Shown: in pieces, positions 44,340 to 54,942 of the stretch
How positions within the stretch are numbered: position 1 is the first letter of the stretch
Layout of the letters: every line of letters begins with the position of its first letter
Assembly (NCBI RefSeq): GCF_030696805.1
Contig: NZ_JAUYRO010000095.1
Span: 96,308-160,307, forward strand
Length of the DNA: 64,000 nt
Direction of reading: 5' to 3'
DNA from: Methyloversatilis sp.
GTDB lineage: Bacteria; Pseudomonadota; Gammaproteobacteria; Burkholderiales; Rhodocyclaceae
Translations under genes and position numbers: made by a program
The notes under the pieces: model-generated
Database searches by the model: none
Seen by the model: only the letters and a program-made list of their open reading frames with translations
What the model was told of the DNA's origin: nothing

Positions 44340-45194
44340 TCAGAAAGCACCGAGATAGGTCTGATTGATGGACTGCCCGAAAAACAGGGCCAGAACACCG
44401 GCTGCCGCCAGATAGGGGCCGAACGGGATGGGCACGTTGCGGCCGTGCGAGCGGAAGACAATCATCGCGATGCCGACGCTCGCGCCGACCAGCGACGACA
44501 GCAGGATGACCACCGGCAGCATCTGCCAGCCGAGGAACGCGCCGATGGCAGCGAGCAGCTTGAAGTCGCCGTAACCCATGCCTTCCTTGCCGGTAACCAG
44601 TTTGAAGGCCCAGTAAACCGACCACAACACGAGGTAGCCAACGATGGCGCCCGCCACCGCAGATGGAAGATCGGTGAAACCGCCCACCAGATTGAGCAGC
44701 AGCCCTGCCCAGACCAGAGGCAGGGTGATGCTGTCGGGCAGCAGCTGGGTGTCGAGATCGATGAAGGTCAGGGCGATCAGTGCCCACACGAAAGCCAATG
44801 CGCCAGCCAGCAGCAGCGTCGGGCCGAAGGTGATGGCACTGGCGGCGCTGAGCAGGCCGGTCAGGAGCTCGACCAGCGGATAACGCATGCTGATCGGCGT
44901 TCTGCAGGCGCTGCAGCGACCGCGCAGCAGGGCCCACGACAGCAGCGGGATGTTCTGCAGCGCGCTGATCGCATGGCCGCAGGACGGGCAGCGGGAACGC
45001 GGTACGGCGAGGGTAAGTGGATCAGCCGGCGCAGGCGTGTGGCCGGCAAGTTCCGCGCACTGCGCCGCCCACTCGCGTTCCATCATCAGCGGCAGACGAT
45101 GGATCACCACGTTCAGGAAGCTGCCGACGGCCAGACCGATGAGGCCGCACAGCAGCGCCAGCGGCCCGGACTGGGCCAGCAGGTCGATGTTCAT
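44340..45194 (-). CDS. pilD: Type IV prepilin peptidase
   Basis: GSFLNVVIHRLPLMMEREW...CPSCGHAISALQNIPLLSWALLRGRCSACRTPISMRYPLVELLTGLL...GYGDFKLLAAIGAFLGWQ. Confidence 0.96.
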   Translation of the reverse strand: MNIDLLAQSGPLALLCGLIGLAVGSFLNVVIHRLPLMMEREWAAQCAELAGHTPAPADPLTLAVPRSRCPSCGHAISALQNIPLLSWALLRGRCSACRTPISMRYPLVELLTGLLSAASAITFGPTLLLAGALAFVWALIALTFIDLDTQLLPDSITLPLVWAGLLLNLVGGFTDLPSAVAGAIVGYLVLWSVYWAFKLVTGKEGMGYGDFKLLAAIGAFLGWQMLPVVILLSSLVGASVGIAMIVFRSHGRNVPIPFGPYLAAAGVLALFFGQSINQTYLGAF

Positions 45195-45212
45195 GAAGTG
45201 TCCTGCCTGCGC

Positions 45213-46445
45213 TCAGACCGACTGCGCGACCTTGAAGATCGGCAGGTACATGGCCACCACCAGGCCGCCGATGAGCGTACCCAGTACCACCATGATGATC
45301 GGCTCAAGCAGACTGGACAGCGCCTCGACCGAATCATCGACTTCCTGCTCGAAGAAGTCGGCCACCTTGGACAGCATGGCGTCGAGCTGACCCGACTCCT
45401 CGCCGATCGACGCCATCTGTACCACCATTACCGGGAACACATTCGTGTTCTGCATCGCCACCGTGAGGCTGGTACCGGTACTCACTTCGGACTGGATCTG
45501 CTTGGTCGCCATGCGGTAGATGTGATTGCCGGCGGCACCGCCGACCGAATCGAGCGCTTCGACCAGCGGCACGCCGGCCGCGAACATCGTCGACAGCGTG
45601 CGTGCCCAGCGCGCGATGGTTGCCTTGCGCACGATGTCGCCCATCACCGGCAAGCGGAGCAGCAGCCGGTCGACCGCAATCTGCAGCGGCAGCGATCGCT
45701 TGAGCATGTAGGCGAAGCTGATGAAGGCGCCGGCGGCGACGAGCGCGATGAGCCAGGAATAGGCGACAAAGGCGTCCGAGATCGCGATGACGACGAGCGT
45801 CGGTGCCGGCAGGTCGGCACCGAAGCTCGAAAACACCTTCTTGAACTCCGGAATGACGAAAATCATGATCACCGCGGTGATGATGATTGCGATACCCAGC
45901 ACCGATGCCGGATAGAACATGGCCGACTTGATCTTGCCCTTGATGGCAAGGATCTTTTCTCGGTAGGTCGCAAGCCGGTCGAGCAGGCTGTCAAGAATAC
46001 CGGCCTGCTCGCCGGCGGATACCAGATTGCAGAAAAGCGGGTCGAAATGCTGCGGGTACTTGCGGAAGGCCTGGTTCAGACTCGAGCCGGATTCCACTTC
46101 GAGCTTGATGTCGCCCAGCAGGCGCGACACGGCGCCATTCGCGGCGCCCTTGCCGACAATGTCGAAGGCCTGCAGCAGGGGCACGCCGGCTTTCATCATC
46201 GTGGCGAGCTGGCGGGTGAACAGTGTGATGTCCTTCTCGGTCACCTTGCCGCCGCGACCAAAGCTGCGCTTCTTGACCTTGGTGACCAGAATGCCCTGAC
46301 GGCGCAGCGTGGCCTGGACCATGGCTTCGCCGCCGGCGCGCATTTCGCCGCGCACCTGCTTGCCGCTCTTGTCCTTGCCTTCCCAGTTGAATACCTGGTC
46401 CTTGGAACCGCTGTCCTTGCGTGCGGGGCGGGTTGCGGTGGCCAA
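45213..46445 (-). CDS. pilC: Type IV pilus inner-membrane assembly protein PilC
   Basis: T2SF domains: FTRQLATMMKAGVPLLQAFDIVGKGA...NLVSAGEQAGILDSLLDRLATYREK. Confidence 0.96.
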   Translation of the reverse strand: MATATRPARKDSGSKDQVFNWEGKDKSGKQVRGEMRAGGEAMVQATLRRQGILVTKVKKRSFGRGGKVTEKDITLFTRQLATMMKAGVPLLQAFDIVGKGAANGAVSRLLGDIKLEVESGSSLNQAFRKYPQHFDPLFCNLVSAGEQAGILDSLLDRLATYREKILAIKGKIKSAMFYPASVLGIAIIITAVIMIFVIPEFKKVFSSFGADLPAPTLVVIAISDAFVAYSWLIALVAAGAFISFAYMLKRSLPLQIAVDRLLLRLPVMGDIVRKATIARWARTLSTMFAAGVPLVEALDSVGGAAGNHIYRMATKQIQSEVSTGTSLTVAMQNTNVFPVMVVQMASIGEESGQLDAMLSKVADFFEQEVDDSVEALSSLLEPIIMVVLGTLIGGLVVAMYLPIFKVAQSV

Positions 46446-46504
46446 ATCAAGCTCCTAGCGCGGTATGACCGCTCTTGCTGGCGCGGCGGGGGTGCCGCGA
46501 CCGT

Positions 46505-48220
46505 TCATTCATTGGTGCAGGCAAGCACTTCAGCCAGCGAGGTCACACCCTGCTTGACCTTCAGTAGCCCCGACTGTCGCAAATCCCTCACGCCGTCTCG
46601 CCGGGCCTGCTGCGCAACGTCGATCGAGTTGCCATTGGTCATGATGATATGCGCAATCTCATCGGAGATCGGCATCACCTGGTAGATGCCGACCCGGCCC
46701 TTGTAGCCGCTGTCCTTGCAGCGCTCGCAGCCGACCGGGCCGTAGGGTTGCCAGCTTCCGTCGAGCTCTTCCTCGGTGAAACCGGCTTCGAGCAGGGCTT
46801 CGACCGGAATGTCCATCGGCTGCTTGCAGGAGCATAGGCGCCGCGCCAGACGCTGCGCAGTGATCAATATGACACTCGATGCAATATTGAATGCGGCAAT
46901 GCCCATGTTGCGCATTCGGTCGAGCGTGGTCGGCGCGTCGTTGGTGTGCAGCGTCGACAGCACAAGGTGACCGGTCTGGGCGGCCTTGATCGAAATTTCG
47001 GCCGTTTCGAGGTCGCGTATTTCACCGACCATGATCACGTCCGGATCCTGTCGCAGGAAGGATTTGAGCGCCGCAGCGAAGGTCAGGCCGGCTTTGTCGT
47101 TGACGTTGACCTGATTGACGCCCGGCAAGTTGATTTCGGCCGGATCTTCGGCGGTCGAAATATTTACGCCGGCCTGATTCAGGATGTTGAGGCAGGTGTA
47201 GAGCGACACTGTCTTGCCCGAACCGGTAGGGCCAGTGACCAGAATCATGCCGTACGGACGCCCGATCGCATTCATCAGCGCCGCGCGCTGCGGCGGCTCG
47301 TAACCGAGCGCATCGATGCCCAGCATGGCCGAGCTGGGATCGAGAATCCGCATGACGATCTTCTCGCCGTGCAGCGTCGGTAGTGTGCTGACCCGGAAGT
47401 CGATGGCGCGCGTCTTGGACAGTACGAATTTCATCCGGCCGTCCTGCGGCACCCGCTTCTCCGAAATGTCGAGCCGGGAAATGACCTTGATGCGCGACGC
47501 GATCTTCTCGCGCAGAACCAACGGCGGCTGGGTGATTTCGCGCAGCACGCCGTCGGTTCGATAGCGGATGCGGTAATACTTTTCGTACGGTTCGAAGTGG
47601 ACGTCGGACGCCCCTTCATTGATCGCGTCGAGCAGAATCTTCTGGATGAAACGCACCACCGGTGCGTCGTCGATCTCGATTGCGCCAGTGTCGTTGCTTG
47701 CGGCCTCCTCGTCCGGCGCCATTTCGCCTTCGAAGTCGAAGTCGGCCGAAGACAGCGATTCCAGCGTCTTCTCGACCGACTCCGACATCTTGTCGACCAG
47801 CGCAAACAGCTTGTCCGTTTCCACGACGACCGGATCGACGGCCAGGCCGGTCTGGAAGCGGACTTCATCGATGGCGCGCAGATTGGAGGGGTCTGCGATC
47901 GCAACAGCCAGCCGGTTGGCGCGCTTCTTCAGCGCCAGCACGCGATGCGTGCGCATCAGCTTCATGTCGATCGCGTCGGTCGCGAACTGGTCGGGGTCGT
48001 ACTGCGTCAGGTCGAGCAGCGGATAGCCGAAGGTTTCCGATGCAAACACCGCCGCATCACGTGCGGTCATCTTGCCGCTCGCCACGAGCTGGGCGACGAA
48101 ACCCGCCCCCGACTGATCGCCTTCACGGGTCAGCGTGCTGGCTTCCGTCTCGGTCAGCCGGCCGTGCTGAGCCAGCGCGCGCGCCAGACCTGACAGGGAG
48201 CTTTTTGCTGTAGCGGCCAT
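46505..48220 (-). CDS. pilB: Type IV pilus assembly ATPase PilB
   Basis: Walker A ILVTGPTGSGKTVSLYTCLNILN, FLRQDPDVIMVGEIRDLETAEISIKAAQTGHLVLSTLHTNDAPTTLDRM. Confidence 0.97.
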   Translation of the reverse strand: MAATAKSSLSGLARALAQHGRLTETEASTLTREGDQSGAGFVAQLVASGKMTARDAAVFASETFGYPLLDLTQYDPDQFATDAIDMKLMRTHRVLALKKRANRLAVAIADPSNLRAIDEVRFQTGLAVDPVVVETDKLFALVDKMSESVEKTLESLSSADFDFEGEMAPDEEAASNDTGAIEIDDAPVVRFIQKILLDAINEGASDVHFEPYEKYYRIRYRTDGVLREITQPPLVLREKIASRIKVISRLDISEKRVPQDGRMKFVLSKTRAIDFRVSTLPTLHGEKIVMRILDPSSAMLGIDALGYEPPQRAALMNAIGRPYGMILVTGPTGSGKTVSLYTCLNILNQAGVNISTAEDPAEINLPGVNQVNVNDKAGLTFAAALKSFLRQDPDVIMVGEIRDLETAEISIKAAQTGHLVLSTLHTNDAPTTLDRMRNMGIAAFNIASSVILITAQRLARRLCSCKQPMDIPVEALLEAGFTEEELDGSWQPYGPVGCERCKDSGYKGRVGIYQVMPISDEIAHIIMTNGNSIDVAQQARRDGVRDLRQSGLLKVKQGVTSLAEVLACTNE

Positions 48221-48320
48221 GATCGGAGTCGGAGACGTGTGTGCGAAAGTTGATAAATCGCCTTTGATGATGACGATTCAGGCTTGATCTGTAAACGGTT
48301 TCTGGCGCTTCAGCGCCGTT

Positions 48321-49598
48321 TCAACGTTTCGATTCGTCGACCGGTTTGAACAGGCGCACGCTGCGCACCATTCGGTCTTCGGTATGCAGTATTTCCATCG
48401 TCACATTATCGATCCGTACCGAAAGGCCGGACTCAGGGATGTCCTGCAGGTGGTCAAGCAACAGCCCGTTCAGTGTTTTCGGCCCCTGAAGCGGGAGGTT
48501 GAGCCCAAGCTTGCCATTCAGTTCGCGCAGGCTGCGGCTGCCATCGACGATGACGCTGCCGTCCTGCCAGGCCAATGAGAGCGCACTGCCCGGCTGGCCG
48601 GTGGTGAACTTGCCCACAATCTCCTCGATGATGTCCTCCAGGGTGACCAGTCCCTCGACCTCGCCGTATTCGTTCACCACCAGCGCAAGGCGCTGCCGGT
48701 TCTCCTGGAAGAACTGCAGTTGGCTGTACAGCGGCGTCGCCGACGGCACGAAGTAGGGCTTGGTCAGCAACGCACGGATTTCATCCTTGTCGAGTTCGCC
48801 CGCTGACAGCGCGCTGACAACCCGCCGCTGCGGCAACACGCCGAGCACCCGGTCCAGCTCGCCGACATAGACCGGTACCCGGCCATGGTGGCTCGTGGCA
48901 ATCTGGTGCTGGATATCCGGCAGCGGCTGTTCGAGGTCAATCGCCTCGATCTGGTTGCGCGGGGTCATCACGTCCTCGACCGTCACGTCCTCCAGCTCGA
49001 ACAGGTTGATCAGGATGCGCCGGTGAGCAGCGGGGATGAAATGGCCCGATTCGGTCATCAGCGCGCGCAGTTCGTCCGCCGACAGCGCATGACCTTCTTC
49101 CTGGTCGCCCGGGTTCAGGCGGGTGATGCGCAGAATGCCCGAAACGAGGAGATTGACCGACCAGATGACCGGATAGAACACCTTCAACAACGGCTTGAGC
49201 ACGAACGCGACCACCGGGGCGATCGAATTGGCGTAGCCCGCGCCGACCACCTTGGGCGTGATCTCGGAAAACACCAGGATGAGGAAGGTGATCAGCAGCG
49301 TGCCGATCGCAAGTGTCAGCTCGCCTTCGCCGAACAGGCCGATCACGATCACCCCGGTCAGCGTGGCGGCTGCGGCATTGACCAGATTGTTGAACAGCAG
49401 AATGACGCCGAGCAGCTTGTCAGTCTGCGCCAGCAGGTCGAGCGCGTGTTGCGCACCGCGCGAGCCGCCTTGTGCCGCTGCCTTCAGCCGATAGCGGTTG
49501 GACGCCATCATGGCCGTTTCCGCCATCGAAAAGAAGCCGGACAACACCAGCAGAACGGCCAGTGCTATGAACTGGCTGGACAGGGGGATTGAATCCAT
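48321..49598 (-). CDS. HlyC/CorC-family (CNNM/CBS domain) transporter
   Basis: DUF21 membrane domain, tandem CBS (VEDVMTPRNQIEAIDLEQPLPDI...LALVVNEYGEVEGLVTLEDIIEEIVG), CorC C-terminal domain. Confidence 0.93.
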   Translation of the reverse strand: MDSIPLSSQFIALAVLLVLSGFFSMAETAMMASNRYRLKAAAQGGSRGAQHALDLLAQTDKLLGVILLFNNLVNAAAATLTGVIVIGLFGEGELTLAIGTLLITFLILVFSEITPKVVGAGYANSIAPVVAFVLKPLLKVFYPVIWSVNLLVSGILRITRLNPGDQEEGHALSADELRALMTESGHFIPAAHRRILINLFELEDVTVEDVMTPRNQIEAIDLEQPLPDIQHQIATSHHGRVPVYVGELDRVLGVLPQRRVVSALSAGELDKDEIRALLTKPYFVPSATPLYSQLQFFQENRQRLALVVNEYGEVEGLVTLEDIIEEIVGKFTTGQPGSALSLAWQDGSVIVDGSRSLRELNGKLGLNLPLQGPKTLNGLLLDHLQDIPESGLSVRIDNVTMEILHTEDRMVRSVRLFKPVDESKR

Positions 49599-49601
49599 CG
49601 C

Positions 49602-50414
49602 TCAGGTACGGCCGAGCACGACCTCGATCACGAAGCGTGTACCTATATAGGCGAGAAGCAGCACGAAGAAGCCGCCCAGCGTCCAGCGCAGCGCGAGCCG
49701 GCCGCGCCAGCCGCGGAAGTGCCGCCCGGCCAGCAGGATGCCGAACAGCACCCAGGACAGGATCGCGAAGAAGGTCTTGTGATTGAAGGTGAGCGGTTTG
49801 CCGAATACCTGTTCCGAAAACACGATGCCGCTGATCAGCGTTGCACTGAGCAATACGAAAGCGACCGTAATGAGCCTGAAGAGCAGCCCCTCCATTACCA
49901 GCAACGGCGGCATGTTGTCGAGCAATCGGGTCAGGCGGCCCTTGTGCAGGCTGCGCTCAACCGCCGACATCAGCATCGCGTGCAGTGCCGCCAGCGTGAA
50001 CAGGCTGTATGCGGTCATCGCCATGACGAAATGGGTGCGGAACAGCAGGTTGTCGGCATTGCCGATTGCGTGACGGTCCGGCCAGATTACGGGAATCGCG
50101 GCGCAGACCGCGGCCACCGGCAACGCCAGTGTGTGCAGGCCATCCAGTCGCGACGACAGGCTTTCCACCCAGTAGAACACCAGCGCCAGCCAGGTCATCA
50201 CGGCCAGCGCGTCGGCCGCACCGAAACGCATCTGGCCGTCGGGGAAAAGCTGATGCGACAGCACCACGCCGTGTACCACCAGCGCGAAGGCAAGCGCCGC
50301 GGTACGCAAACTGCTACCCGGCGCCGGCAGTGCCCGGGCCAGCATGGCGGGGCGGGTGAGCCACAGCGCCAGCGCAGCGTACAGGGCGGAGGGGAGCAGT
50401 TCGATTAGAATCAT
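49602..50414 (-). CDS. Cytochrome c assembly (CcsA/YpjD-like) inner membrane protein
   Basis: DNLLFRTHFVMAMTAYSLFTLAALHAMLMSAVERSL...KTFFAILSWVLFGILLAGRHFRGWRGRLALRWTLGGF; divergent from ffh as usual. Confidence 0.9.
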   Translation of the reverse strand: MILIELLPSALYAALALWLTRPAMLARALPAPGSSLRTAALAFALVVHGVVLSHQLFPDGQMRFGAADALAVMTWLALVFYWVESLSSRLDGLHTLALPVAAVCAAIPVIWPDRHAIGNADNLLFRTHFVMAMTAYSLFTLAALHAMLMSAVERSLHKGRLTRLLDNMPPLLVMEGLLFRLITVAFVLLSATLISGIVFSEQVFGKPLTFNHKTFFAILSWVLFGILLAGRHFRGWRGRLALRWTLGGFFVLLLAYIGTRFVIEVVLGRT

Positions 50415-50451
50415 TGCTCCCAGTTTAACCCAAGGCGCAGGCTGCCCCGAC

Positions 50452-51807
50452 ATGCTAGACAACCTCACCCAACGGCTTGCCAAGGTCGTCAAGACACTGC
50501 GTGGTCAGGCTCGCCTGACCGACGAGAACATTGCAGACATGCTGCGCGAAGTGCGCATGGCCCTGCTTGAAGCCGACGTCGCTCTGCCCGTGGTCAAAGA
50601 CCTGGTCGCGAAGATCCGTGAAAAGGCGGTCGGCCAGGAAGTGGTCGGTTCGCTCACGCCGGGTCAGGCGCTGATCGGCGTCGTTCATGACGAACTCACC
50701 GCGCTGATGGGTGGCGCTTCGGTCGGCCTGAACTTCGCAACCCAGCCGCCGGCAATCGTGCTGATGGCCGGCCTGCAGGGCGCTGGCAAGACGACCACGG
50801 TCGGCAAGCTGGCCAAGTGGCTCAAAGAAACGCAGAAGAAGAAGGTGCTGACCGTGTCGTGCGACGTGTATCGCCCGGCCGCCATCGAGCAGTTGCGCAC
50901 CGTCACCGGTCAGGCCGGCGCCGAGTTCTTTCCGTCAACGCCGGACCAGAAACCTGTCGACATCGCCCGAGCGGCGGTTGAATTCGCAAAAACCCGCTAT
51001 TTCGACGTGCTGCTGGTCGATACCGCTGGCCGGCTGGCGGTCGACCAGCCGATGATGGACGAAATCCGTGCGCTGCACGAGGCGCTCAAGCCGATCGAAA
51101 CGCTGTTCGTGGTTGACGCCATGCTGGGTCAGGACGCGGTCAATACCGCCAAGGCGTTCAAGGATGCATTGCCGCTGACTGGCGTCGTGCTGACCAAGCT
51201 TGATGGCGATGCGCGCGGTGGCGCGGCGCTGTCGGTGCGCCACGTGACCGGTGCACCGCTGAAATTTGCCGGCGTGGGCGAAAAGCTGACCGGGCTGGAG
51301 GAGTTCCATCCCCAGCGCATGGCATCGCGCATTCTCGGCATGGGTGACATCCTTGGTCTGGTCGAGGACGCGCGCCGTCAGGTCGATGAGGATCAGGCGC
51401 GCGATCTGGCGCAGAAGCTCAAGAGCGGCAAGGGCTTCGATCTGAATGACTTCAAGCAGCAGATCGCACAGATGCGCAAGATGGGAGGCCTGTCGGCGCT
51501 GATGGACAAACTGCCGGCGCAGTTCGCCGGTGCCGCCCAGCAGATGCAGGGCGGGCAGGATGACAAGGCGATCCGCCGCATCGAAGGCATCATCAACTCG
51601 ATGACGCCGACCGAACGTACCAAGCCGGAACTCATCAAGGCGAGCCGCAAGCGGCGCATTGCAGCGGGTTCAGGCACGTCGGTGCAGGAGGTGAACCGGT
51701 TGCTGAACCAGTTCGAACAAACACAGAAGATGATGAAGCAGTTCTCCAAGGGTGGCATGCAGAAAATGATGCGCAGCATGAAGGGCATGCTGCCGGGCAT
51801 GCGCTGA
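50452..51807 (+). CDS. ffh: Signal recognition particle protein
   Basis: MLDNLTQRLAKVVKTLRGQARLTDENIADMLREVRMALLEADVALPVVKDL...GLQGAGKTTTVGKLAKWL...MKGMLPGMR. Confidence 0.98.
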   Translation: MLDNLTQRLAKVVKTLRGQARLTDENIADMLREVRMALLEADVALPVVKDLVAKIREKAVGQEVVGSLTPGQALIGVVHDELTALMGGASVGLNFATQPPAIVLMAGLQGAGKTTTVGKLAKWLKETQKKKVLTVSCDVYRPAAIEQLRTVTGQAGAEFFPSTPDQKPVDIARAAVEFAKTRYFDVLLVDTAGRLAVDQPMMDEIRALHEALKPIETLFVVDAMLGQDAVNTAKAFKDALPLTGVVLTKLDGDARGGAALSVRHVTGAPLKFAGVGEKLTGLEEFHPQRMASRILGMGDILGLVEDARRQVDEDQARDLAQKLKSGKGFDLNDFKQQIAQMRKMGGLSALMDKLPAQFAGAAQQMQGGQDDKAIRRIEGIINSMTPTERTKPELIKASRKRRIAAGSGTSVQEVNRLLNQFEQTQKMMKQFSKGGMQKMMRSMKGMLPGMR

Positions 51808-51826
51808 GCGCGCGGAGCCGGTCGAC

Positions 51827-52453
51827 GTGGCGCGAGAGCTGGTATGCGTCGTCGATGACGACGAGCGCGCTCGGAGGGCGCTGGCGGAGGCGGTCGCGGG
51901 ACCGGACATCGATGTGCAGATGTTTGCCGGCGCGGGCTCTCTGCTGCAGAACCGCAGCGCCATCACGCGGGCCGCCTGCCTGGTGGTCAGTGCCACCCTG
52001 CGGGACATCGGTTGCGTCGAATTGCAGTCCAGTTTGCTCGCCATCGGCAGTCGCGCGTCGATCGTCTTCGTGTCCGGCCCCTGCGAGGTGATCCAGGCAG
52101 TTCAGGCGTTGCGCCGTGGCGCGCTGGATTTCATGTTGAAGCCGGTCGATCCGTTGCAACTGCGCGAAAGGGTGAACGAAGCGATCGGCATTCACTGCGC
52201 CCATCGGGGCCGTCGCAGTCGCCTTCATGCGGTCAGCCAACATCTCGGAACGCTGACCACACGCGAGCGCGAAGTGCTCGAACGCGTCATGGAGGGGCGC
52301 CAGAACGCGGAAATCGCAGTCGATCTCGGCATCAGCACGAAAACGGTGGAACAGCACCGCGCGCGCATGATGGCCAAGATGAAGGTCGGTTCGCTGGCTG
52401 AGCTGGTGGTTCAGGTCACTGAATGGCGATTGCTCTCGGACCCGCTGCGCTGA
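51827..52453 (+). CDS. LuxR/FixJ-type DNA-binding protein with degenerate receiver domain (GTG start)
   Basis: VCVVDDDERARRAL N-terminus; C-terminal LTTREREVLERVMEGRQNAEIAVDLGISTKTVEQHRARMMAKMKVGSLAELV. Confidence 0.92.
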   Translation: MARELVCVVDDDERARRALAEAVAGPDIDVQMFAGAGSLLQNRSAITRAACLVVSATLRDIGCVELQSSLLAIGSRASIVFVSGPCEVIQAVQALRRGALDFMLKPVDPLQLRERVNEAIGIHCAHRGRRSRLHAVSQHLGTLTTREREVLERVMEGRQNAEIAVDLGISTKTVEQHRARMMAKMKVGSLAELVVQVTEWRLLSDPLR

Positions 52454-52459
52454 CCGGAC

Positions 52460-53074
52460 TCAGGGATTGCTGGCGCTCAAGCCGGGCCACGACCAATGAC
52501 GCTCCCAGGCGCCGCGCACCAGATTCGGGTATTCGGCCTTGCCCAGACTGCCGTTGTAGCGTCCGAGCGCCCTGAACAGGTTGCCCTTCTCGATGTCGAG
52601 ATAGTGGCGCAGGATCGTGCAGCCGAAGCGCAGGTTGGTTCGCAGGTGGAAAAGGTTGCTTTCCTCGTTGCCGATGAGCTTCACCCAGAACGGCATGACC
52701 TGCATGTAGCCGCGCGCACCCGCGCTCGACACCGCGTACTTGCGGAAGCCGCTTTCCACCTGGATCAAGCCGAGTACGAGCTGTGGATCGAGCCCGGCCC
52801 GTGTGGCCTCGTAATGCACCGCCTTCAGGAATTCCATGCGTCCGGCCTCGTCCGGCATGCGTTTGGTCAGGCGATCCGACATCGCATTCAGCCAGAGCTG
52901 GCGTTCCGGCGACGCGCCGCCCGCTGATTCCGGCGCCGGCCGGTCACTGATTGCCCGGTGCAGGGCGGCGCGCACGCTGTCGGCCAGCGGCTCGTACTGC
53001 TGCGACGCGGCCGCGCCGCCCGCCAGCGAAGCGAGCAGCAGGGCGAAGCAGGCAAATTGCGCGCGTGTCATCAA
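52460..53074 (-). CDS. Lytic transglycosylase domain protein (SLT)
   Basis: [50 protein letters not shown]. Confidence 0.93.
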   Translation of the reverse strand: MMTRAQFACFALLLASLAGGAAASQQYEPLADSVRAALHRAISDRPAPESAGGASPERQLWLNAMSDRLTKRMPDEAGRMEFLKAVHYEATRAGLDPQLVLGLIQVESGFRKYAVSSAGARGYMQVMPFWVKLIGNEESNLFHLRTNLRFGCTILRHYLDIEKGNLFRALGRYNGSLGKAEYPNLVRGAWERHWSWPGLSASNP

Positions 53075-54798
53075 TGGCCCGCAGGGGCGCCCAGAAGTCC
53101 GGACACGGCGTCCGGCGCCACCTTGTGTACGACGCCCTCGCGACGGTGCTGGTATTCGACCACGCCTTCTTTTAGTCCGCGCTCGCCGACCGTGATGCGG
53201 TGCGGCACACCGATCAGTTCCCAGTCGGCAAACATCACGCCCGGGCGCTCGTCGCGATCGTCGAGGATGACGTCGAAGCCCTTTTGCGCCAGTTCACCAT
53301 AGAGCGATTGCGCCGCCTCGCGCACGGCGTCGGACTTGCTCCAGCCGACCGGGCAGATCACGACTTCGAACGGGGCGATCGTCTGCGGCCAGATGATGCC
53401 GCGCTCGTCGTGGTTCTGTTCGATGGCGGCGCCGACAAGCCGGGTCACGCCGATGCCGTAGCAGCCCATCACCATGGCGCGCGGCTTGCCGGTTTCATCG
53501 AGATAGGTGCAGTTCATTGCTTCCGAATACTTGGTGCCGAGAAAGAAAACGTGGCCGACCTCGATGCCGCGCTGGATGGCCAGCACGCCCTTGCCGTCCG
53601 GTGACGGATCGCCTTCGGCCACGTTGCGCAGGTCGGCAACCGCTTCAGGTTCCGGCAGATCACGGTCCCAGTTCACGCCGGTGAGGTGGGCGTCCGGCTG
53701 GTTGGCACCCGTGACGAAGTCGTGCATGTTGGCGACCGTCAGGTCGGCCACGATATGCACACGCTGCTTCAAGCCGATCGGCCCCAGATAGCCCGGCACG
53801 CAGCCGAAGTGCTCGACGATTTCCGCTTCGGACGCGAAGCGGAAGCCGTCCTTGAGACCGGCCAGCTTCGATGCCTTCACTTCATTCAGTTCGTGATCCC
53901 CGCGCAACATGAGCAGCCAAAGTTCGGTCCTGCCTTCCTTTTCGGCCGCAAGCACGATGGACTTGACGGTCGACGCAAGCGGGACGCCGAGCAGCGCCGC
54001 CACATCCTCGCAGCGGGTCGTGCCGGGCGTCGGTGTGACGGACATCGTCTGCGTCGCCGCACCCCGTTGCGCGATCAGCGACACCGCCTGCGCCAGTTCG
54101 ATATTGGCCGCGTAGTCGGAATCAGGGCACCAGGCGATCAGATCTTCGCCGGTGTCGGCGATCACCTGGAATTCGTGGCTGCGCGAACCGCCGATGGCGC
54201 CGGTGTCGGCGGCAACAGCGCGAAACTGCAGGCCAAGCCGGTTGAAAATGCGCAGATAGGCATCGAACATGATGTCGTAGCTGCGGCCGGCAGCTTCGTC
54301 GTCACGATCAAACGAGTAGGCGTCTTTCATCGTGAATTCGCGCCCGCGCATCACGCCGAAGCGCGGCCGGCGCTCGTCGCGAAACTTGGTCTGGATGTGA
54401 TAGAAGTTCTTTGGCAGCTGGCGCCAGCTGTGGATTTCCGCTCGCGCAATATCGGTGACGACCTCTTCCGATGTCGGCTGGATGATGAAGTCGCGGTCGT
54501 GCCGGTCTTTCACGCGCAGCATTTCCGGACCCATCTTGTCCCAGCGCCCGGTCTCCTGCCACAACTCGGCTGGCTGAATGAGCGGCATCAGCAGCTCGAT
54601 CGCGCCGGCTTTGTTCATTTCGTCGCGGATGATGCCTTCTATCTTCCGGATGACCCGCAGGCCCATCGGCATGTAGTTGTAGATGCCGCCAGCGAGCTTG
54701 CGGATCATGCCGGCGCGGGTCATCAGCTTGTGCGATACGACCTCGGCGTCCGAGGGGGCTTCCTTGAGCGTGGAAATGAAGAATTTGCTGGCGTGCAT
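53071..54798 (-). CDS. proS: Prolyl-tRNA synthetase
   Basis: [86 protein letters not shown]. Confidence 0.98.
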   Translation of the reverse strand: MHASKFFISTLKEAPSDAEVVSHKLMTRAGMIRKLAGGIYNYMPMGLRVIRKIEGIIRDEMNKAGAIELLMPLIQPAELWQETGRWDKMGPEMLRVKDRHDRDFIIQPTSEEVVTDIARAEIHSWRQLPKNFYHIQTKFRDERRPRFGVMRGREFTMKDAYSFDRDDEAAGRSYDIMFDAYLRIFNRLGLQFRAVAADTGAIGGSRSHEFQVIADTGEDLIAWCPDSDYAANIELAQAVSLIAQRGAATQTMSVTPTPGTTRCEDVAALLGVPLASTVKSIVLAAEKEGRTELWLLMLRGDHELNEVKASKLAGLKDGFRFASEAEIVEHFGCVPGYLGPIGLKQRVHIVADLTVANMHDFVTGANQPDAHLTGVNWDRDLPEPEAVADLRNVAEGDPSPDGKGVLAIQRGIEVGHVFFLGTKYSEAMNCTYLDETGKPRAMVMGCYGIGVTRLVGAAIEQNHDERGIIWPQTIAPFEVVICPVGWSKSDAVREAAQSLYGELAQKGFDVILDDRDERPGVMFADWELIGVPHRITVGERGLKEGVVEYQHRREGVVHKVAPDAVSGLLGAPAGH

Positions 54799-54942
54799 GA
54801 AGTTCGCGAACCCGAGAATGGTGAAGAGGCAAACTTGCGATTCTAGCCGCTTGGCACTGCTAGGCTGAAGCGGCGACCTTTGCTTCATTTCGGTGACGAA
54901 TTGTGGAAGAATCCACCAAAATTTCATCAGGCAGGTTCAGTC

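Noticed and set aside
44184-46685. 833-aa + ORF
   Set aside because: Shadow ORF opposite pilB/pilC/pilD; His/Gln/Arg-rich composition typical of antisense frames.
53686-54846. 386-aa + ORF
   Set aside because: Shadow ORF opposite proS.
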